This document shows, piece after piece, positions 24,523 through 34,649 of a stretch of 64,000 nucleotides of DNA; position 1 is the first letter of the stretch; each line of letters begins with the position of its first letter. Source of the DNA: an uncultured Enterobacterales bacterium (GTDB lineage Bacteria > Pseudomonadota > Gammaproteobacteria > Enterobacterales > CALYQQ01); assembly GCA_945288535.1 (NCBI GenBank), contig CALYQQ010000012.1:34067-98066 (forward strand). Direction: 5' to 3'. A program made the translations under genes and the position numbers. Below the pieces are notes generated by a model. It ran no database searches. It was not told the origin of the DNA and saw only the letters and a program-made list of their open reading frames with translations.

Positions 24523-24832
24523 AGCTATTTAGTACGTCATCCAATGTTATTAATAAAGAAATTAATTCATGCGTATCAGAAGAAAGCACTTCTTCAAAAT
24601 AAGGCGCTAATGCGATCTTTTTTGGTAATGCAGCCTTTTTCTCAATCAATGCACGTATTCTGGGCAAAAATACCCATTGTAACCATTGTTCAGCAGCCAT
24701 TGTATCAACAAAAAAAGGGGCTTCACTTTCGAATGCTGTCGGCTCAGGAGGGAAAGAGCTCCACAAATGATATCTTTTAAGTAACTGTTCAATCTCAATC
24801 AGTAACTGATTTACTTGAGTAATTTTACTCAT
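24515..24832 (-). CDS. yqcC: YqcC family protein (DUF446)
   Basis: Small soluble protein of 105 residues, all-helical by appearance, closely matching E. coli YqcC: EAPFFVDTMAAEQWLQWVFLPR corresponds to the family core. No established function. ATG with AGG five bases upstream. Overlaps truC downstream. Follows the csrB RNA gene on the same strand, with about 470 bp between. Confidence 0.9.
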   Translation of the reverse strand: MSKITQVNQLLIEIEQLLKRYHLWSSFPPEPTAFESEAPFFVDTMAAEQWLQWVFLPRIRALIEKKAALPKKIALAPYFEEVLSSDTHELISLLITLDDVLNSYE

Positions 24833-25303
24833 ACATACCTATTCCTAATTTACATTTATTTATACATAACACCAATTATAATCTATATTAAAGATTAATT
24901 TATTAAATTTAATGTAGATAATGGTGCATGATACTGGAGACATGGCTTTAGTTACATAATGAATAGTAATGCAATAATTTATGAGGCGGTTTAGAGGGTC
25001 ATAAAACACATTATATTTTATGTTACTTTATTATAAGTTTTATCTTTAAATAATATACAAACATAAAAGAATTATGAAATATCTTATAAAATAAGATAAT
25101 TAATCATATTAATTTATTAATATCTGCTCATACTATTTATTGTTATAAAAATTAATTGTCTATATTTAGAGTAGACAATTATACATTTAATTAAGGATTT
25201 ATTTTGGTTAATGGGTAAATTATATTTATATTATACAATAATAAATAACAATATTTATAAAAATGAATTAGCTTAATAAAGTAATATCGATGTATTCATA
25301 AAA
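24833..25303. other. Region between csrB terminator and yqcC, AT-rich
   Basis: About 470 bp without a supported gene. It should contain the yqcC-truC promoter on the minus strand. A less AT-rich patch at 24920-25010 has no conserved feature I recognise. Confidence 0.4.
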
Positions 25304-25495
25304 AAGAAAAAGGGGTACCGTATTAACAGTACCCCTTCCTGGTTCTTTATATAGCAATCCCGCTATGTTTCATTCGTCCCTGAGACTTCCCTAATTAAAA
25401 CTCCATGACAACTTTTGGCTTCCTACCTAGCTATCCTTAGCTTCGATCCATCTTTCATCCTGACAGGTCGATCCCTCTATATGCACATTCCCTGT
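25304..25495 (-). ncRNA. csrB: CsrB regulatory RNA (short form)
   Basis: RNA that sequesters the translational repressor CsrA. On the minus strand about 190 nt contain some 11 GGA motifs (CAGGGA, AGGGAT, CAGGAT, ATGGAT, AAGGAT, TAGGAA, ATGGAG, TAGGGA, CAGGGA, CGGGAT, CAGGAA), several in small hairpin loops such as AGCTA-AGGA-TAGCT and TAGC-GGGATT-GCTA. It ends GAACCAGGAAGGGG then a terminator with stem GGGGTAC/GTACCCC and a long T-run, like E. coli CsrB. Its place between syd and yqcC is the E. coli csrB locus. E. coli CsrB is about 369 nt with more motifs, so this is a reduced version. The 5' end is inferred from the promoter. Confidence 0.9.
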
Positions 25496-25500
25496 TAGTT

Positions 25501-25529
25501 TATTTATTGGGCTATATTAAATAGTTCAA
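25501..25529 (-). promoter_or_regulatory. csrB promoter
   Basis: Minus strand -35 TTGAAC (25524-25529), 17-nt spacer, -10 TAAATA (25501-25506); predicted start near 25495, just before the first GGA motif. UvrY sites expected further upstream are not evident to me. Confidence 0.6.
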
Positions 25530-25850
25530 TAAATACAACTTATTATAAATAATATTCTAATTGCTCATCTATTACTAATAACATGAGCATCCTTAGAATG
25601 GCTTAATTTAAAAAAATATGCAAGTTAATAATATAAAATTTTTTATTTTTAGACTAACTCATCTTGAAAAAGATAATATCATAAAAAATAAAATTTAATA
25701 ACTAAATAATTTTCCAATTAAATAAAGCAGGTATAACTCTTCTGTATACCCTAACTTAAATAGCCGAATAAATAATAACTTAGTAAAAAAACAATTTGCT
25801 ATAAAATAATAAATTTAATATTTTTTTATAGCAAGATCTTATTTTTAAGG
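25530..25850. other. Syd-csrB intergenic region
   Basis: About 320 bp, very AT-rich, no gene. In E. coli the UvrY/BarA-responsive control region of csrB lies here; I cannot identify binding sites by eye. Confidence 0.4.
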
Positions 25851-26399
25851 TTACTGAATAATAGGTTTTATTGATTGTAAAAAAACACTTAAATTAGGAG
25901 CGATAACTTGATATTTCCTTGTACCAAATTTTTCTAAAATAATATTTCCTGTTAGATTACAAAATGAGATGATTTCCATATCTGAATCAATAGTTGCAAT
26001 AAACAGTGTTGGTTTTAATTTATGCTGCCTTTGTGTTACTAAATGGCAAATTAGGTTTTCCTGTAATCGAATAAAATCATCGTAACTCCATGGTTGTAAT
26101 AATGTTAATGGCTGCCCATCATAAATAGCCGCCATATCTCCTGCGTATTGAGTCGTATAAAAAGGTGTAATATCTGGTGCAAGGCAGATATCTAATGCAT
26201 TAGATACATTTTCTAATGATAATTGATTGGTTATTTTATAGGGTAGCCACTCTACCGTTGTCTCCGTTGTCTTAATTATGCAGGGTGATTCAATACCATG
26301 TAACGCTTCACTTGTTGGCGCATGCCCTGTTTGCGTTTGCCATAATTGAACATATTGTTTAGTAAAAGCGTCTAATGCCTGGCGAACTTGATTGGACAT
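25851..26399 (-). CDS. syd: Syd, SecY-interacting protein
   Basis: 182 residues (E. coli 181). Soluble protein that binds SecY on the cytoplasmic side and proofreads translocon assembly. Conserved segments: FYTTQYAGDMAAIYDGQPLTLLQPW, RLQENLICHLVTQRQHKLKPTLFIAT, ISFCNLTGNI. ATG preceded by TAGAGGTAAGT. Divergent from queF; upstream of csrB on the same strand. Confidence 0.94.
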   Translation of the reverse strand: MSNQVRQALDAFTKQYVQLWQTQTGHAPTSEALHGIESPCIIKTTETTVEWLPYKITNQLSLENVSNALDICLAPDITPFYTTQYAGDMAAIYDGQPLTLLQPWSYDDFIRLQENLICHLVTQRQHKLKPTLFIATIDSDMEIISFCNLTGNIILEKFGTRKYQVIAPNLSVFLQSIKPIIQ

Positions 26400-26498
26400 A
26401 CTTACCTCTAAATAAACTTCTATATTAATAATATATTGGTATAAAAAAATCCATATTATTACAATAAAATCTTACTTTATTATTGTGATAGTACTAAA

Positions 26499-26527
26499 TT
26501 GACATGATCATTGATGAGCGTTATAGC
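26499..26527 (+). promoter_or_regulatory. Predicted queF promoter
   Basis: Consensus -35 TTGACA (26499-26504), 17-nt spacer, -10 TATAGC (26522-26527). Predicts a leader of about 120 nt before queF. I looked for a preQ1 riboswitch in the leader and did not see one. Confidence 0.6.
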
Positions 26528-26655
26528 ATAAAAATAATTCGTTAAATAAAATCAAACAAAATATATAGTATGATGCCATAGAACGTTTTTCTATATTATG
26601 TTAGTTTGTATCATTAATCTTATCTCTTTACTTATAATATCGTCTCTGAAAAGCT

Positions 26656-27504
26656 ATGCAACCATATGATATTGAACCACTAATAACTAATCTCCCTTTA
26701 GGTAAAACTACCAATTATATTGATCATTATGATAATACACTTTTAAAAGCAGTACCGCGTCAACTTAATCGTCAGCCTCTTGGTTTATCCTCTGATAATT
26801 TACCCTTTACCGGTTCAGATCTCTGGAATGCCTATGAATTATCCTGGTTAAATAATAAAGGATTACCTCAAGTAGCAATGGGGGAAATTATTGTTAATGC
26901 CGAGAGTATTAATCTTATTGAATCAAAAAGCTTTAAACTTTATTTAAATAGTTTTAATCAAACACGGTTTGATAATTGGCAACACGTCACACAATGTTTA
27001 CAAAATGATTTAACTCAGTGTGCAAAGGGTAATGTTTCAGTACAACTTTATCCATTGCATAACATTGAAGGGCAAAAAATCGTTAGTTTTGAAGGTACTT
27101 GTATTGATAATCTTGATATTGAGATTAATGATTACCATTATCGGCCAACGTTATTATCTACTGTCAATTCAACAACAATTGTTGAAGAAAAATTAGTGAG
27201 TCACTTGCTTAAATCAAACTGCCTAATTACACATCAACCAGATTGGGGATCGATTCAAATTCACTATCGTGGCAATCCAATAGATCGCGTAGCTTTATTG
27301 CGTTATTTAGTGTCTTTCAGACATCATAATGAATTTCATGAGCAATGTGTTGAAAGAATTTATTCTGACATTCAACATTATTGCCAACCGGAATGGTTAA
27401 CCGTTTATGCGCGATATACCCGACGTGGTGGACTAGACATCAATCCATTAAGAACAAATTGTCCCTACTATACCCATATAAAACAACGATTAGCGCGACA
27501 ATAA
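26656..27504 (+). CDS. queF: QueF, NADPH-dependent 7-cyano-7-deazaguanine reductase
   Basis: Reduces preQ0 to preQ1 for queuosine tRNA modification. 282 residues, the length of the bimodular E. coli type. Family signature [20 protein letters not shown]; catalytic Cys in [12 protein letters not shown] (SFEGTCID) and Asp in [14 protein letters not shown]-terminal [18 protein letters not shown] at 26656 with no clear ribosome site. Confidence 0.95.
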   Translation: MQPYDIEPLITNLPLGKTTNYIDHYDNTLLKAVPRQLNRQPLGLSSDNLPFTGSDLWNAYELSWLNNKGLPQVAMGEIIVNAESINLIESKSFKLYLNSFNQTRFDNWQHVTQCLQNDLTQCAKGNVSVQLYPLHNIEGQKIVSFEGTCIDNLDIEINDYHYRPTLLSTVNSTTIVEEKLVSHLLKSNCLITHQPDWGSIQIHYRGNPIDRVALLRYLVSFRHHNEFHEQCVERIYSDIQHYCQPEWLTVYARYTRRGGLDINPLRTNCPYYTHIKQRLARQ

Positions 27505-27579
27505 AAAATATTATGCCATTGCATACATAAGATAACGACTTATTTAATAAAGTAATAATCATAGAATGAAGGAGCACAT

Positions 27580-28947
27580 TTGATAATACAGATAAGTCCA
27601 CCTCGAGGATCAATGGATCTGCTATCACAAATAGAAGTAGATCTACTTAAGCAAACGGCGAATAGCCAACTTTATCGTCTGTTTCGTAATTGTGCATTGG
27701 CCGTTCTTAATACGGGTACACCAACGGATAACAGTAAAGAATTACTTTCTCGGAATAAAAGTTTCGAGATTAATATATTACGCCGTGAACGCGGTATAAA
27801 GTTAGAACTAATTAATCCACCGGAGCATGCATTTGTCGATGGGCAAATGATTACATCAATACGCACTAATCTATTTGCCGTATTACGAGATATTTTATTT
27901 GTTAATAGTCAACTTAACAGTATCCGTATCTATAAAAACAGTCATGCTAAGCGGGGGGTATTTATAACTAATCTTGTATTCGCTATTTTACGGCATGCTC
28001 AAGCACTTCATGTTGGTGAAGAACCTAATATGATTGTTTGTTGGGGAGGACACTCAATCAATGAACAAGAATATCGTTATGCACACCATCTTGGTCACGA
28101 ATTGGGCTTACGCATGTTGAATATTTGTACAGGTTGCGGTCCTGGTGCTATGGAAGCTCCAATGAAAGGCGCCGCAGTAGGTCATTCACAGCAAGGGTAT
28201 AAAGAAAGCCGCTTTATGGGGATAACCGAATCCTCTATTATCGCAGCAGAACCACCTAATGGCTTGGTTAACGAATTAATCATCATGCCAGACATAGAAA
28301 AACGTCTTGAAGCGTTTGTTCGTATAGCACATGGTATTATTATTTTTCCTGGTGGCGTGGGTACTGCAGAAGAATTACTTTATTTATTAGGTATCATGAT
28401 GATGCCAGAAAATAAAGAGCAGCAATTACCTGTGATCCTTACAGGCCCCAAAGAAAGCGCTAGCTATTTTAATGCATTAGATACATTTATCGTTAATACG
28501 TTAGGAAAGCATGCGCGTAAATACTATCAGATTATTATTGATGATGCTGTTAGTGTTGCCAGACAAATGAAACAGGCAATGTTAGACGTTAAGTTATGTA
28601 GGCAAATAACTGGTGATTCTTATTCTTTTAATTGGATGTTAAAAATTACACCTGAACTCCAGAAGCCATTTGAGCCGACGCATGAAAATATGGCTAATTT
28701 ATACCTATACAAGAATCAATCTGCTGAGCAATTAGCGGCTGTATTACGCAGAGCATTTTCTGGGATTGTTGCGGGTAACGTAAAAGAAACTGGTATTTCA
28801 ATAATTGAAAAATACGGTCCCTATAAATTACACGGTGATGCCGAACTCATGCAGCATATTGATACGTTACTAAAAAGCTTTATACAACAACAGCGGATGA
28901 AATTGCCAGGCAATGATTACGTACCTTGCTATGAAATTAGTCATTAA
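27580..28947 (+). CDS. ppnN: PpnN, nucleotide 5'-monophosphate nucleosidase
   Basis: Cleaves purine and pyrimidine monophosphates to base and ribose 5-phosphate; in E. coli it is activated by (p)ppGpp. 455 residues. LOG-family core with [20 protein letters not shown] and [15 protein letters not shown] (PGGxGTxxE motif). The start is TTG at 27580, with AAGGAG five bases upstream and an N-terminus ([17 protein letters not shown]) that aligns with E. coli from residue 1. In E. coli sdaC and sdaB follow; here xni follows directly. Confidence 0.95.
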   Translation: MIIQISPPRGSMDLLSQIEVDLLKQTANSQLYRLFRNCALAVLNTGTPTDNSKELLSRNKSFEINILRRERGIKLELINPPEHAFVDGQMITSIRTNLFAVLRDILFVNSQLNSIRIYKNSHAKRGVFITNLVFAILRHAQALHVGEEPNMIVCWGGHSINEQEYRYAHHLGHELGLRMLNICTGCGPGAMEAPMKGAAVGHSQQGYKESRFMGITESSIIAAEPPNGLVNELIIMPDIEKRLEAFVRIAHGIIIFPGGVGTAEELLYLLGIMMMPENKEQQLPVILTGPKESASYFNALDTFIVNTLGKHARKYYQIIIDDAVSVARQMKQAMLDVKLCRQITGDSYSFNWMLKITPELQKPFEPTHENMANLYLYKNQSAEQLAAVLRRAFSGIVAGNVKETGISIIEKYGPYKLHGDAELMQHIDTLLKSFIQQQRMKLPGNDYVPCYEISH

Positions 28948-29102
28948 TATTTTACGCATTATTAATTAGTGATAAATCTATTGCTGACAAATACAATGAG
29001 TGATGATCAACAGTTACCGTACTATTTCTCTTCATAGTTAGTGATAGCAAGTGTGAGTCAGGTATTTTATTCTATTCATTAGCTTAAGGATAGCCAATTG
29101 AT

Positions 29103-29864
29103 ATGACTATTCATTTACTTATTATTGATGCGCTGAACCTCGTTCGTCGTATTTATGCTGCAAGTGGCTCACCTTGTATCGAACGTTGTCAGCGAGCGAT
29201 ACAACAAATTATATATCATAGTCAGCCTTCACATGCTGTCGCCATATTTGACGGTAAATATCGGCAAGCAAGCTGGCGTTATCAGTTATTACCTGAATAT
29301 AAGATGGGACGCGTGACTATGCCTGTCGATCTTATGAATGAATTGCCTTATATTAGAGACATTTTTATAAAAAATAACATTCCATGCTGGCATTTAGCAC
29401 AATATGAAGCTGATGATCTAATCGCAACCTTGTCAGATAAGGTCACAAAAGCAGGTAACCAAGTTACTATTATTTCGACTGATAAAGGGTATTGTCAATT
29501 ACTTTCAACTAATATACGTATTAGAGATTATTTTCAAAGACGATGGTTGGATCATGATTTTGTAGAAAATACTTTTGCCGTTCTTCCCAACCAACTTCCA
29601 GATTTATGGGGATTGGCCGGCATTAACAGTAGTAATATTTGTGGTGTACCAGGTATTGGTCTAAAAACAGCTGCACAATTACTTACTCAGCATCCGACAC
29701 TAGAACACATTTATACTAATTTGTCATCTCTACCACAACGATGGCAAGATAAGCTAACCGCTTACCGTGAACAAGCCTTTCTATGTCGGAAAATTGCCCG
29801 GTTCGATAATAACATTCCTCTCCAAGGCAATTTACAACAGCTGCGATTTATTTCACCACGTTAA
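29103..29864 (+). CDS. xni: Xni, flap endonuclease (exonuclease IX)
   Basis: FEN1/5'-exonuclease family protein related to the N-terminal domain of DNA polymerase I. 253 residues (E. coli 251). MTIHLLIIDALNLVRR at the start, QYEADDLIATL with the acidic metal cluster, STDKGYCQLLS, and a helix-hairpin-helix region GVPGIGLKTAAQLL. Like E. coli Xni it is shorter than the pol I domain. Convergent with rlmM, only 11 bp away. Confidence 0.94.
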   Translation: MTIHLLIIDALNLVRRIYAASGSPCIERCQRAIQQIIYHSQPSHAVAIFDGKYRQASWRYQLLPEYKMGRVTMPVDLMNELPYIRDIFIKNNIPCWHLAQYEADDLIATLSDKVTKAGNQVTIISTDKGYCQLLSTNIRIRDYFQRRWLDHDFVENTFAVLPNQLPDLWGLAGINSSNICGVPGIGLKTAAQLLTQHPTLEHIYTNLSSLPQRWQDKLTAYREQAFLCRKIARFDNNIPLQGNLQQLRFISPR

Positions 29865-29875
29865 TACTTACATGA

Positions 29876-30997
29876 TTAAAAACGTTTAATCTGGCGTTGC
29901 CTTTCACTCCAGTGACCTGGTTGCGCTCCCCATACTCGACGAATATGCACGGTAACTTCTTCACGATCATGATAAAGTTGCTTTGCCCTAATTTGTGCAT
30001 TGACACCGGACTCACTCAGCAATTGATTAATTAACGCTATATTCTGAATAACTTCCTCATAACGCTTTTTCATGGGTAATTTTAGATTAAATATGGCTTC
30101 ACGACACCAGCCTTTACAGATCCAATCAGCCATTAATTTGGCAACCCGCGTAGGTTGTTCTACCATATCACAAACTAACCAAGTAATATTTTTATTTTTA
30201 GGTGTATAACGGAAGCCATCTTCAAGCAAGTGCGTTACTTGCCCTGTTTCCATTAATTTAGGTGAGATAGCACCGTTATCTACAGCATAAACCATCATCC
30301 CCCTCTGAACCAACTGATAGGTCCATCCCCCAGGGCATGCACCCAAATCGACAGCATACATTCCACTTGCTAATCTCTCTTCCCATTCATCGGCTGGAAT
30401 AAATTCATGAAAAGCTTCTTCCAGCTTAAGTGTAGAACGACTTGGCGCATCAGTAGGAAATTTTAATCTTGGGATCCCCATATAATAAGGTGAGCTATTG
30501 TTACCATAAGAATAGCCAACGTAACAACAGCCACTTGCAATAAAAAAAATGTGAATTATCGGATTAGATAATTTCGTATAAGGAAGTAATAATTTATTTT
30601 CTCGTAATGCTTGGCGTAATGGTACCGTAAATTTACGACAAAACTTCATTAAAGCTTTACTTTCGTTAGTATCAGGAACCTCAACCCTTACATCACCTGC
30701 ACTTTCAATTACATTAGTTAACATTCCTAGAATAGGTGTAATCCGATCCTCAGGTGGCAAATCTTTTAATAATTCACCAACCACTACTAACTGACGGGTA
30801 AAGATAAGTGATGAGAGTTGGAGTTGTTTAGCTATATTATCTGCATCTTCAAATTGATAACATTCAAATAAGACATAACCACTTTGTTCTTTTACCCTTG
30901 GAAAACCATAAATACCTAATGTTGCAGCGCGTGCAGTTATTTCTGCCGCACACTCTTTTTCAAATCCAGGGCGACAATATAATGCCAGCTTACGCAC
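29876..30997 (-). CDS. rlmM: RlmM, 23S rRNA 2'-O-ribose C2498 methyltransferase
   Basis: Methylates C2498 of 23S rRNA. 373 residues (E. coli 366): N-terminal THUMP-like domain, then a Rossmann SAM-binding domain with [19 protein letters not shown]. The KDKE-type catalytic residues are distributed as in the family ([30 protein letters not shown]). Start is GTG at 30997, with AAGGAG 7 nt upstream. It overlaps ygdD by 8 bp. Confidence 0.94.
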   Translation of the reverse strand: MRKLALYCRPGFEKECAAEITARAATLGIYGFPRVKEQSGYVLFECYQFEDADNIAKQLQLSSLIFTRQLVVVGELLKDLPPEDRITPILGMLTNVIESAGDVRVEVPDTNESKALMKFCRKFTVPLRQALRENKLLLPYTKLSNPIIHIFFIASGCCYVGYSYGNNSSPYYMGIPRLKFPTDAPSRSTLKLEEAFHEFIPADEWEERLASGMYAVDLGACPGGWTYQLVQRGMMVYAVDNGAISPKLMETGQVTHLLEDGFRYTPKNKNITWLVCDMVEQPTRVAKLMADWICKGWCREAIFNLKLPMKKRYEEVIQNIALINQLLSESGVNAQIRAKQLYHDREEVTVHIRRVWGAQPGHWSERQRQIKRF

Positions 30998-31397
30998 CTG
31001 ATAACTCCTTCTCTTTTTTTTGTACAGACATTTTCAATGCGGCAGTCAATAATGATAACCACCCCAACATAAATATTATACCGCCTAATGGTGTAATTAG
31101 GGGAAAAACAGGCCATGACGTTAATGAAAGTACATATAAACTACCACAAAAACATAAAATACCTAGCGTAAAGCATAAACCGCTGATACGTAAAAATATA
31201 TTTGGGTAAATCAATTCTAAAACGGCTACTATACCTATTACGAGCGTATGAACAATGTGTAATAGTAACCCTGTTTGTAACCAATTCATCTGAAGTGGCG
31301 TTAATAGTGGTACTAAAGCATGTGATGCTAATGCAGCTAACACTACATATAAAAAACCACTTATTCCCATAACCGTTAACATCTGCCGACTTGTCAT
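30990..31397 (-). CDS. ygdD: YgdD, DUF423 inner-membrane protein
   Basis: About 135 residues from the ATG at 31397, preceded by AAGGTG. Four hydrophobic segments; conserved [13 protein letters not shown] and [20 protein letters not shown] match the family. No established function. Couples by overlap to rlmM downstream, the E. coli arrangement. Confidence 0.88.
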   Translation of the reverse strand: MTSRQMLTVMGISGFLYVVLAALASHALVPLLTPLQMNWLQTGLLLHIVHTLVIGIVAVLELIYPNIFLRISGLCFTLGILCFCGSLYVLSLTSWPVFPLITPLGGIIFMLGWLSLLTAALKMSVQKKEKELSGA

Positions 31398-31439
31398 GAT
31401 TTTCACCTTTTTAGTCATGTCATAATACAAATACGATGT

Positions 31440-32387
31440 TTAAGATGCTTCTACATTGCCAGGAACATCTGGACTATCATAATGCAATTTAAGATTTTCC
31501 TGTTCATTATTTGCTTGTTCATGTATCCATTGCGAAAAAGCATGGACTTTACCTTGTTCAGGTGGCCGTTCATGAAAAACTAAGTAATAAGCATTATTAC
31601 CACGTAATAGCTTATTGAAGGGACAAACTAATCGTCCCGATGCAATTTCTGCTTGCGCCATAACATTATTAACTAACGCGACACCTTGACCATGTACAGC
31701 TGCCTGAACAACCATTGCACTATGGCTAAAGATAGGTCCCTGCTGAACATTAATGTTATCAACATGATATTGACGAGTATAAGTCTGCCAAGTGTGACGG
31801 GAAGCATCATGTAGTAAGGTAAAATTACTTAAATCTTCAGGTGCCTTTAAAGGGTGTTTCCCGAGTAAAAGTTGAGGAGAACAAACTGGTAATAAATATT
31901 CTGTATAAAGTAATTCTTCATTATCATCAGAAAAATGCCCTTTTCCATACAGTATTGCCACATCAACATCATCGGCTAACTTACTTTCATACCGATCAAT
32001 CGATTGTATACGAACATCTATTTCTGGGTACTGTTTATTAAAACTAGATAATCGTGGAACTAACCATTGAATAGCGAAGCTTGGCGGCATAGTTACAATA
32101 AGCGTACCTTTAGCGTTTTTAGATTGTAATTTATTAGTGGCATCAATTAATGAAGAGAAGATATCTTTAATGTCAAGATAATATTCTTGTCCTTCCTCAG
32201 TTAATAGTAAAGAACGATTGCGACGACGAAATAATTTCAAGCCCAAAAAATCTTCCAATGCTTTAATTTGATGGCTAATCGCAGCCTGAGTAACAAATAA
32301 TTCTTCTGCCGCTTTCGTAAAACTGAGATAACGAGCCGCGGTCACGAAAGCACGCAGTGCTGTTAATGGTGGTAACCTATGAGACAT
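31440..32387 (-). CDS. gcvA: GcvA, LysR-type regulator of glycine cleavage
   Basis: Activates the glycine cleavage operon and the small RNA gcvB. 315 residues (E. coli 305). N-terminal helix-turn-helix (FTKAAEELFVTQAAISHQIKALEDFLG), dimer helix, then a periplasmic-binding-protein-like effector domain (SHSAMVVQAAVHGQGVALVNNVMAQ). The C-terminal tail is about ten residues longer than E. coli and acidic. gcvB lies divergently, as expected for GcvA control of both. Confidence 0.93.
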   Translation of the reverse strand: MSHRLPPLTALRAFVTAARYLSFTKAAEELFVTQAAISHQIKALEDFLGLKLFRRRNRSLLLTEEGQEYYLDIKDIFSSLIDATNKLQSKNAKGTLIVTMPPSFAIQWLVPRLSSFNKQYPEIDVRIQSIDRYESKLADDVDVAILYGKGHFSDDNEELLYTEYLLPVCSPQLLLGKHPLKAPEDLSNFTLLHDASRHTWQTYTRQYHVDNINVQQGPIFSHSAMVVQAAVHGQGVALVNNVMAQAEIASGRLVCPFNKLLRGNNAYYLVFHERPPEQGKVHAFSQWIHEQANNEQENLKLHYDSPDVPGNVEAS

Positions 32388-32484
32388 AACGCTATTGCTT
32401 CCAGATAGTTATTAACGTAATACATTGTCGACAATGCATATATTACTATTAGTTTTATTCATGCGAACCATTATAATTACTCGT

Positions 32485-32513
32485 TTGTTGAGATATCAAG
32501 AAAGACGTAAAGT
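32485..32513 (+). promoter_or_regulatory. gcvB promoter
   Basis: Plus strand -35 TTGTTG (32485-32490), exact 17-nt spacer, -10 TAAAGT (32508-32513). Start point expected near 32520. The ~100 bp to the gcvA start would hold GcvA/GcvR-controlled sites. Confidence 0.6.
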
Positions 32514-32519
32514 ATGCGC

Positions 32520-32699
32520 ATCTGCTTAAGGCACTTCGGCCTCCCTGCTGAGACTTAATGTAGTGATGTTGTGTTTGCAATTTGTTCTGGATATAACCAT
32601 GTCTCTTTAAAGCATGGTGTTGTTGATTCAGTACATTTATCTGTCTATCTATAGTGATTTTTAGTGCGCCATTTAGTTAATTAAATGGTGCTTTTTTTT
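32520..32699 (+). ncRNA. gcvB: GcvB small regulatory RNA
   Basis: Hfq-dependent RNA that represses many amino acid and peptide transporter mRNAs. The G/U-rich R1 core GTGATGTTGTGTTTGCAATT is present at about 32566-32585, followed by the conserved CAGTACATTTATCTGTCTATC...ATAGTGATT segment near the 3' end. It ends in a terminator, GCGCCATTTA / TAAATGGTGC plus eight T. About 180 nt versus roughly 205 in E. coli. Divergent from gcvA as in E. coli. The 5' end is inferred from the promoter. Confidence 0.92.
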
Positions 32700-32857
32700 A
32701 TGCCAATTATCCGGCTATTATAACTGACAAAATCTATTTTATTATTAATGAGATAAAATATTTATATTAATAGCGTAAATAAACAAGACAATCTATCGTT
32801 CTTTCACCATAATAGAGATAATAAGAATGATTAAATAGGTCAGACAAACAGAATCTT

Positions 32858-34063
32858 ATGCGCAAATCTTTCGATCCTTTGCTTTTTCGGCAGCAGTTTC
32901 CAGCTTTACAATCATCAATTATTTATCTTGATAGTGCCGCTACTGCGCTAAAATCTTTGGCAGTTATCAATGCAACGAATGATTACTATACAACGAATGG
33001 TGCAAACGTACATCGTAGTTCACATGCAATAGCAAGACAAGCTACTGATTGCTTTGAAAAAACACGCCAACACGTCGCTGATTTACTCAATGCTAAACAC
33101 GCAAGTAGTATCATTTGGACAAAAGGTACAACAGAGAGTATAAATCTAGTTTGTTGGTCATATGCCTTTACTCATTTTCATCCTGGTGATGAAATTATTG
33201 TGTGCGAATCTGAACATCATGCCAATCTAGTGCCTTGGCTAATGTTAGCTCAATCTCGTAATTTACGTATTGTTAAACTTCCTTTAACAGCTAATTATCT
33301 TCCTGACCTGTCTCTGTTACCACATTTGTTAAATGAAAAAAGTCGATTATTAGCCATTAGCCAAATGTCAAACGTCACTGGAGGTTGCCCTGATTTGCAT
33401 CATGCGATTCAGTTAGCACATAAAAACAATACATTAGTGATGGTCGATGGCGCCCAAGGTATTGTTCATCATATTCCAGATGTGAGTGCTCTTGATATCG
33501 ATTTTTATGCATTTTCTATGCATAAACTCTACGGCCCAAATGGACTTGGCGTTCTTTATGCTAAGCAAGAACTGCTTGCTGAAATGCCACCAATACAAGG
33601 TGGAGGAAAAATGATTTCCCATGTTTCTTTTAATGATTTTACTTTGCAAAAAGCACCTTATTGCTTTGAAGCAGGAACACCTAATATTGCTGGCGTATTA
33701 GCGGTTAATGCATTATTAACTTGGTTGGAAACCATTGATCTTAATGCAGCTGAGAGTTACAGCTGTCAATTAGCAGAAATTGCCAATCAAGAACTTACTA
33801 CTTATCCAGGTTTTATCAGCTATCGAGCGGATAAAAGTAGTGTATTAGCATTTAACTTTGCTAATATTCATCATAGTGATTTGTCTATGTTACTTGAAGA
33901 GCAAGGTATTGCATTACGTGCTGGGCAACACTGTGCCCAACCACTCATGAATGCTATAGGCGTAAGAGGCACATTAAGAGCATCCTTTGCCCCTTATAAT
34001 CAATTGTCTGATATTGAATACTTTTTACAAGCAGTGAAACGTGCATTATCACTCTTATACTGA
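32858..34063 (+). CDS. csdA: CsdA, cysteine desulfurase
   Basis: PLP enzyme that removes sulfur from cysteine and passes it to CsdE. 401 residues, aminotransferase class V / SufS-like. PLP lysine in YAFSMHKLYGPNGLG; active-site Cys near the C-terminus in LRAGQHCAQPLM. Followed by csdE on the same strand with 140 bp between. In E. coli ygdI lies between gcvB and csdA; it is missing here. Confidence 0.95.
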   Translation: MRKSFDPLLFRQQFPALQSSIIYLDSAATALKSLAVINATNDYYTTNGANVHRSSHAIARQATDCFEKTRQHVADLLNAKHASSIIWTKGTTESINLVCWSYAFTHFHPGDEIIVCESEHHANLVPWLMLAQSRNLRIVKLPLTANYLPDLSLLPHLLNEKSRLLAISQMSNVTGGCPDLHHAIQLAHKNNTLVMVDGAQGIVHHIPDVSALDIDFYAFSMHKLYGPNGLGVLYAKQELLAEMPPIQGGGKMISHVSFNDFTLQKAPYCFEAGTPNIAGVLAVNALLTWLETIDLNAAESYSCQLAEIANQELTTYPGFISYRADKSSVLAFNFANIHHSDLSMLLEEQGIALRAGQHCAQPLMNAIGVRGTLRASFAPYNQLSDIEYFLQAVKRALSLLY

Positions 34064-34203
34064 TAACCTATTTTGCTTTTATGTAGATTATATAGGCGGA
34101 ATACTCTTGACAGTTAAGCGTATTTCTCAGTAGCCAATAGCTATTTACACTATATAATCATTACGTTATTCACGTTTATTTTAATTAATAGATTAATTTA
34201 GCC

Positions 34204-34641
34204 ATGATCCTTACATCGCATCCTTTTGGTTCTGATATCGATAAGCAACAGTTATTATCATTATTTACTCCATTAACTTATTGGGAAGACCGTTTTCGTG
34301 AGTTGATTAAATTAGCAAATCATCTACCATCTTTAGCTGACGAATTGAAATGTCCTGACAATGAAGTGTCTCATTGTGAAAATCGGGTTTGGTTAGGCTA
34401 TCAATCATTAGAAAATGGTAAACTTCATTTTTATGCCGATAGTGAAGGCCGTATTGTAAAAGGACTTTTGGCTGTTTTATTAACCGAAATAGAAGGCAAA
34501 ACAGCCAATGAGTTAGTAAATATTCAACTTACGGATATTTTTCAGCAGTTAGGTATTTGGCAACACCTTAGTCACTCTCGCCAAAATGGCCTTAATGCAG
34601 TAATGAATAAAGTTATCGATATTGCCAACCGGTTAGTTTAA
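34204..34641 (+). CDS. csdE: CsdE, sulfur acceptor protein
   Basis: SufE-like partner of CsdA. 145 residues. Acceptor cysteine at residue 58 in VSHCENRVWLG; conserved FYADSEGRIVKGLLAVLLTEIEGK follows. Convergent with tcdA, 8 bp away; CsdA, CsdE and TcdA together form the sulfur-transfer/ct6A pathway in E. coli. Confidence 0.94.
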   Translation: MILTSHPFGSDIDKQQLLSLFTPLTYWEDRFRELIKLANHLPSLADELKCPDNEVSHCENRVWLGYQSLENGKLHFYADSEGRIVKGLLAVLLTEIEGKTANELVNIQLTDIFQQLGIWQHLSHSRQNGLNAVMNKVIDIANRLV

Positions 34642-34649
34642 TCACAAGG

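Noticed and set aside
26528..26655. Possible preQ1 riboswitch in the queF leader
   Set aside because: The conserved loop and A-rich tail of preQ1-I were not found; only AT-rich sequence with no stable structure.
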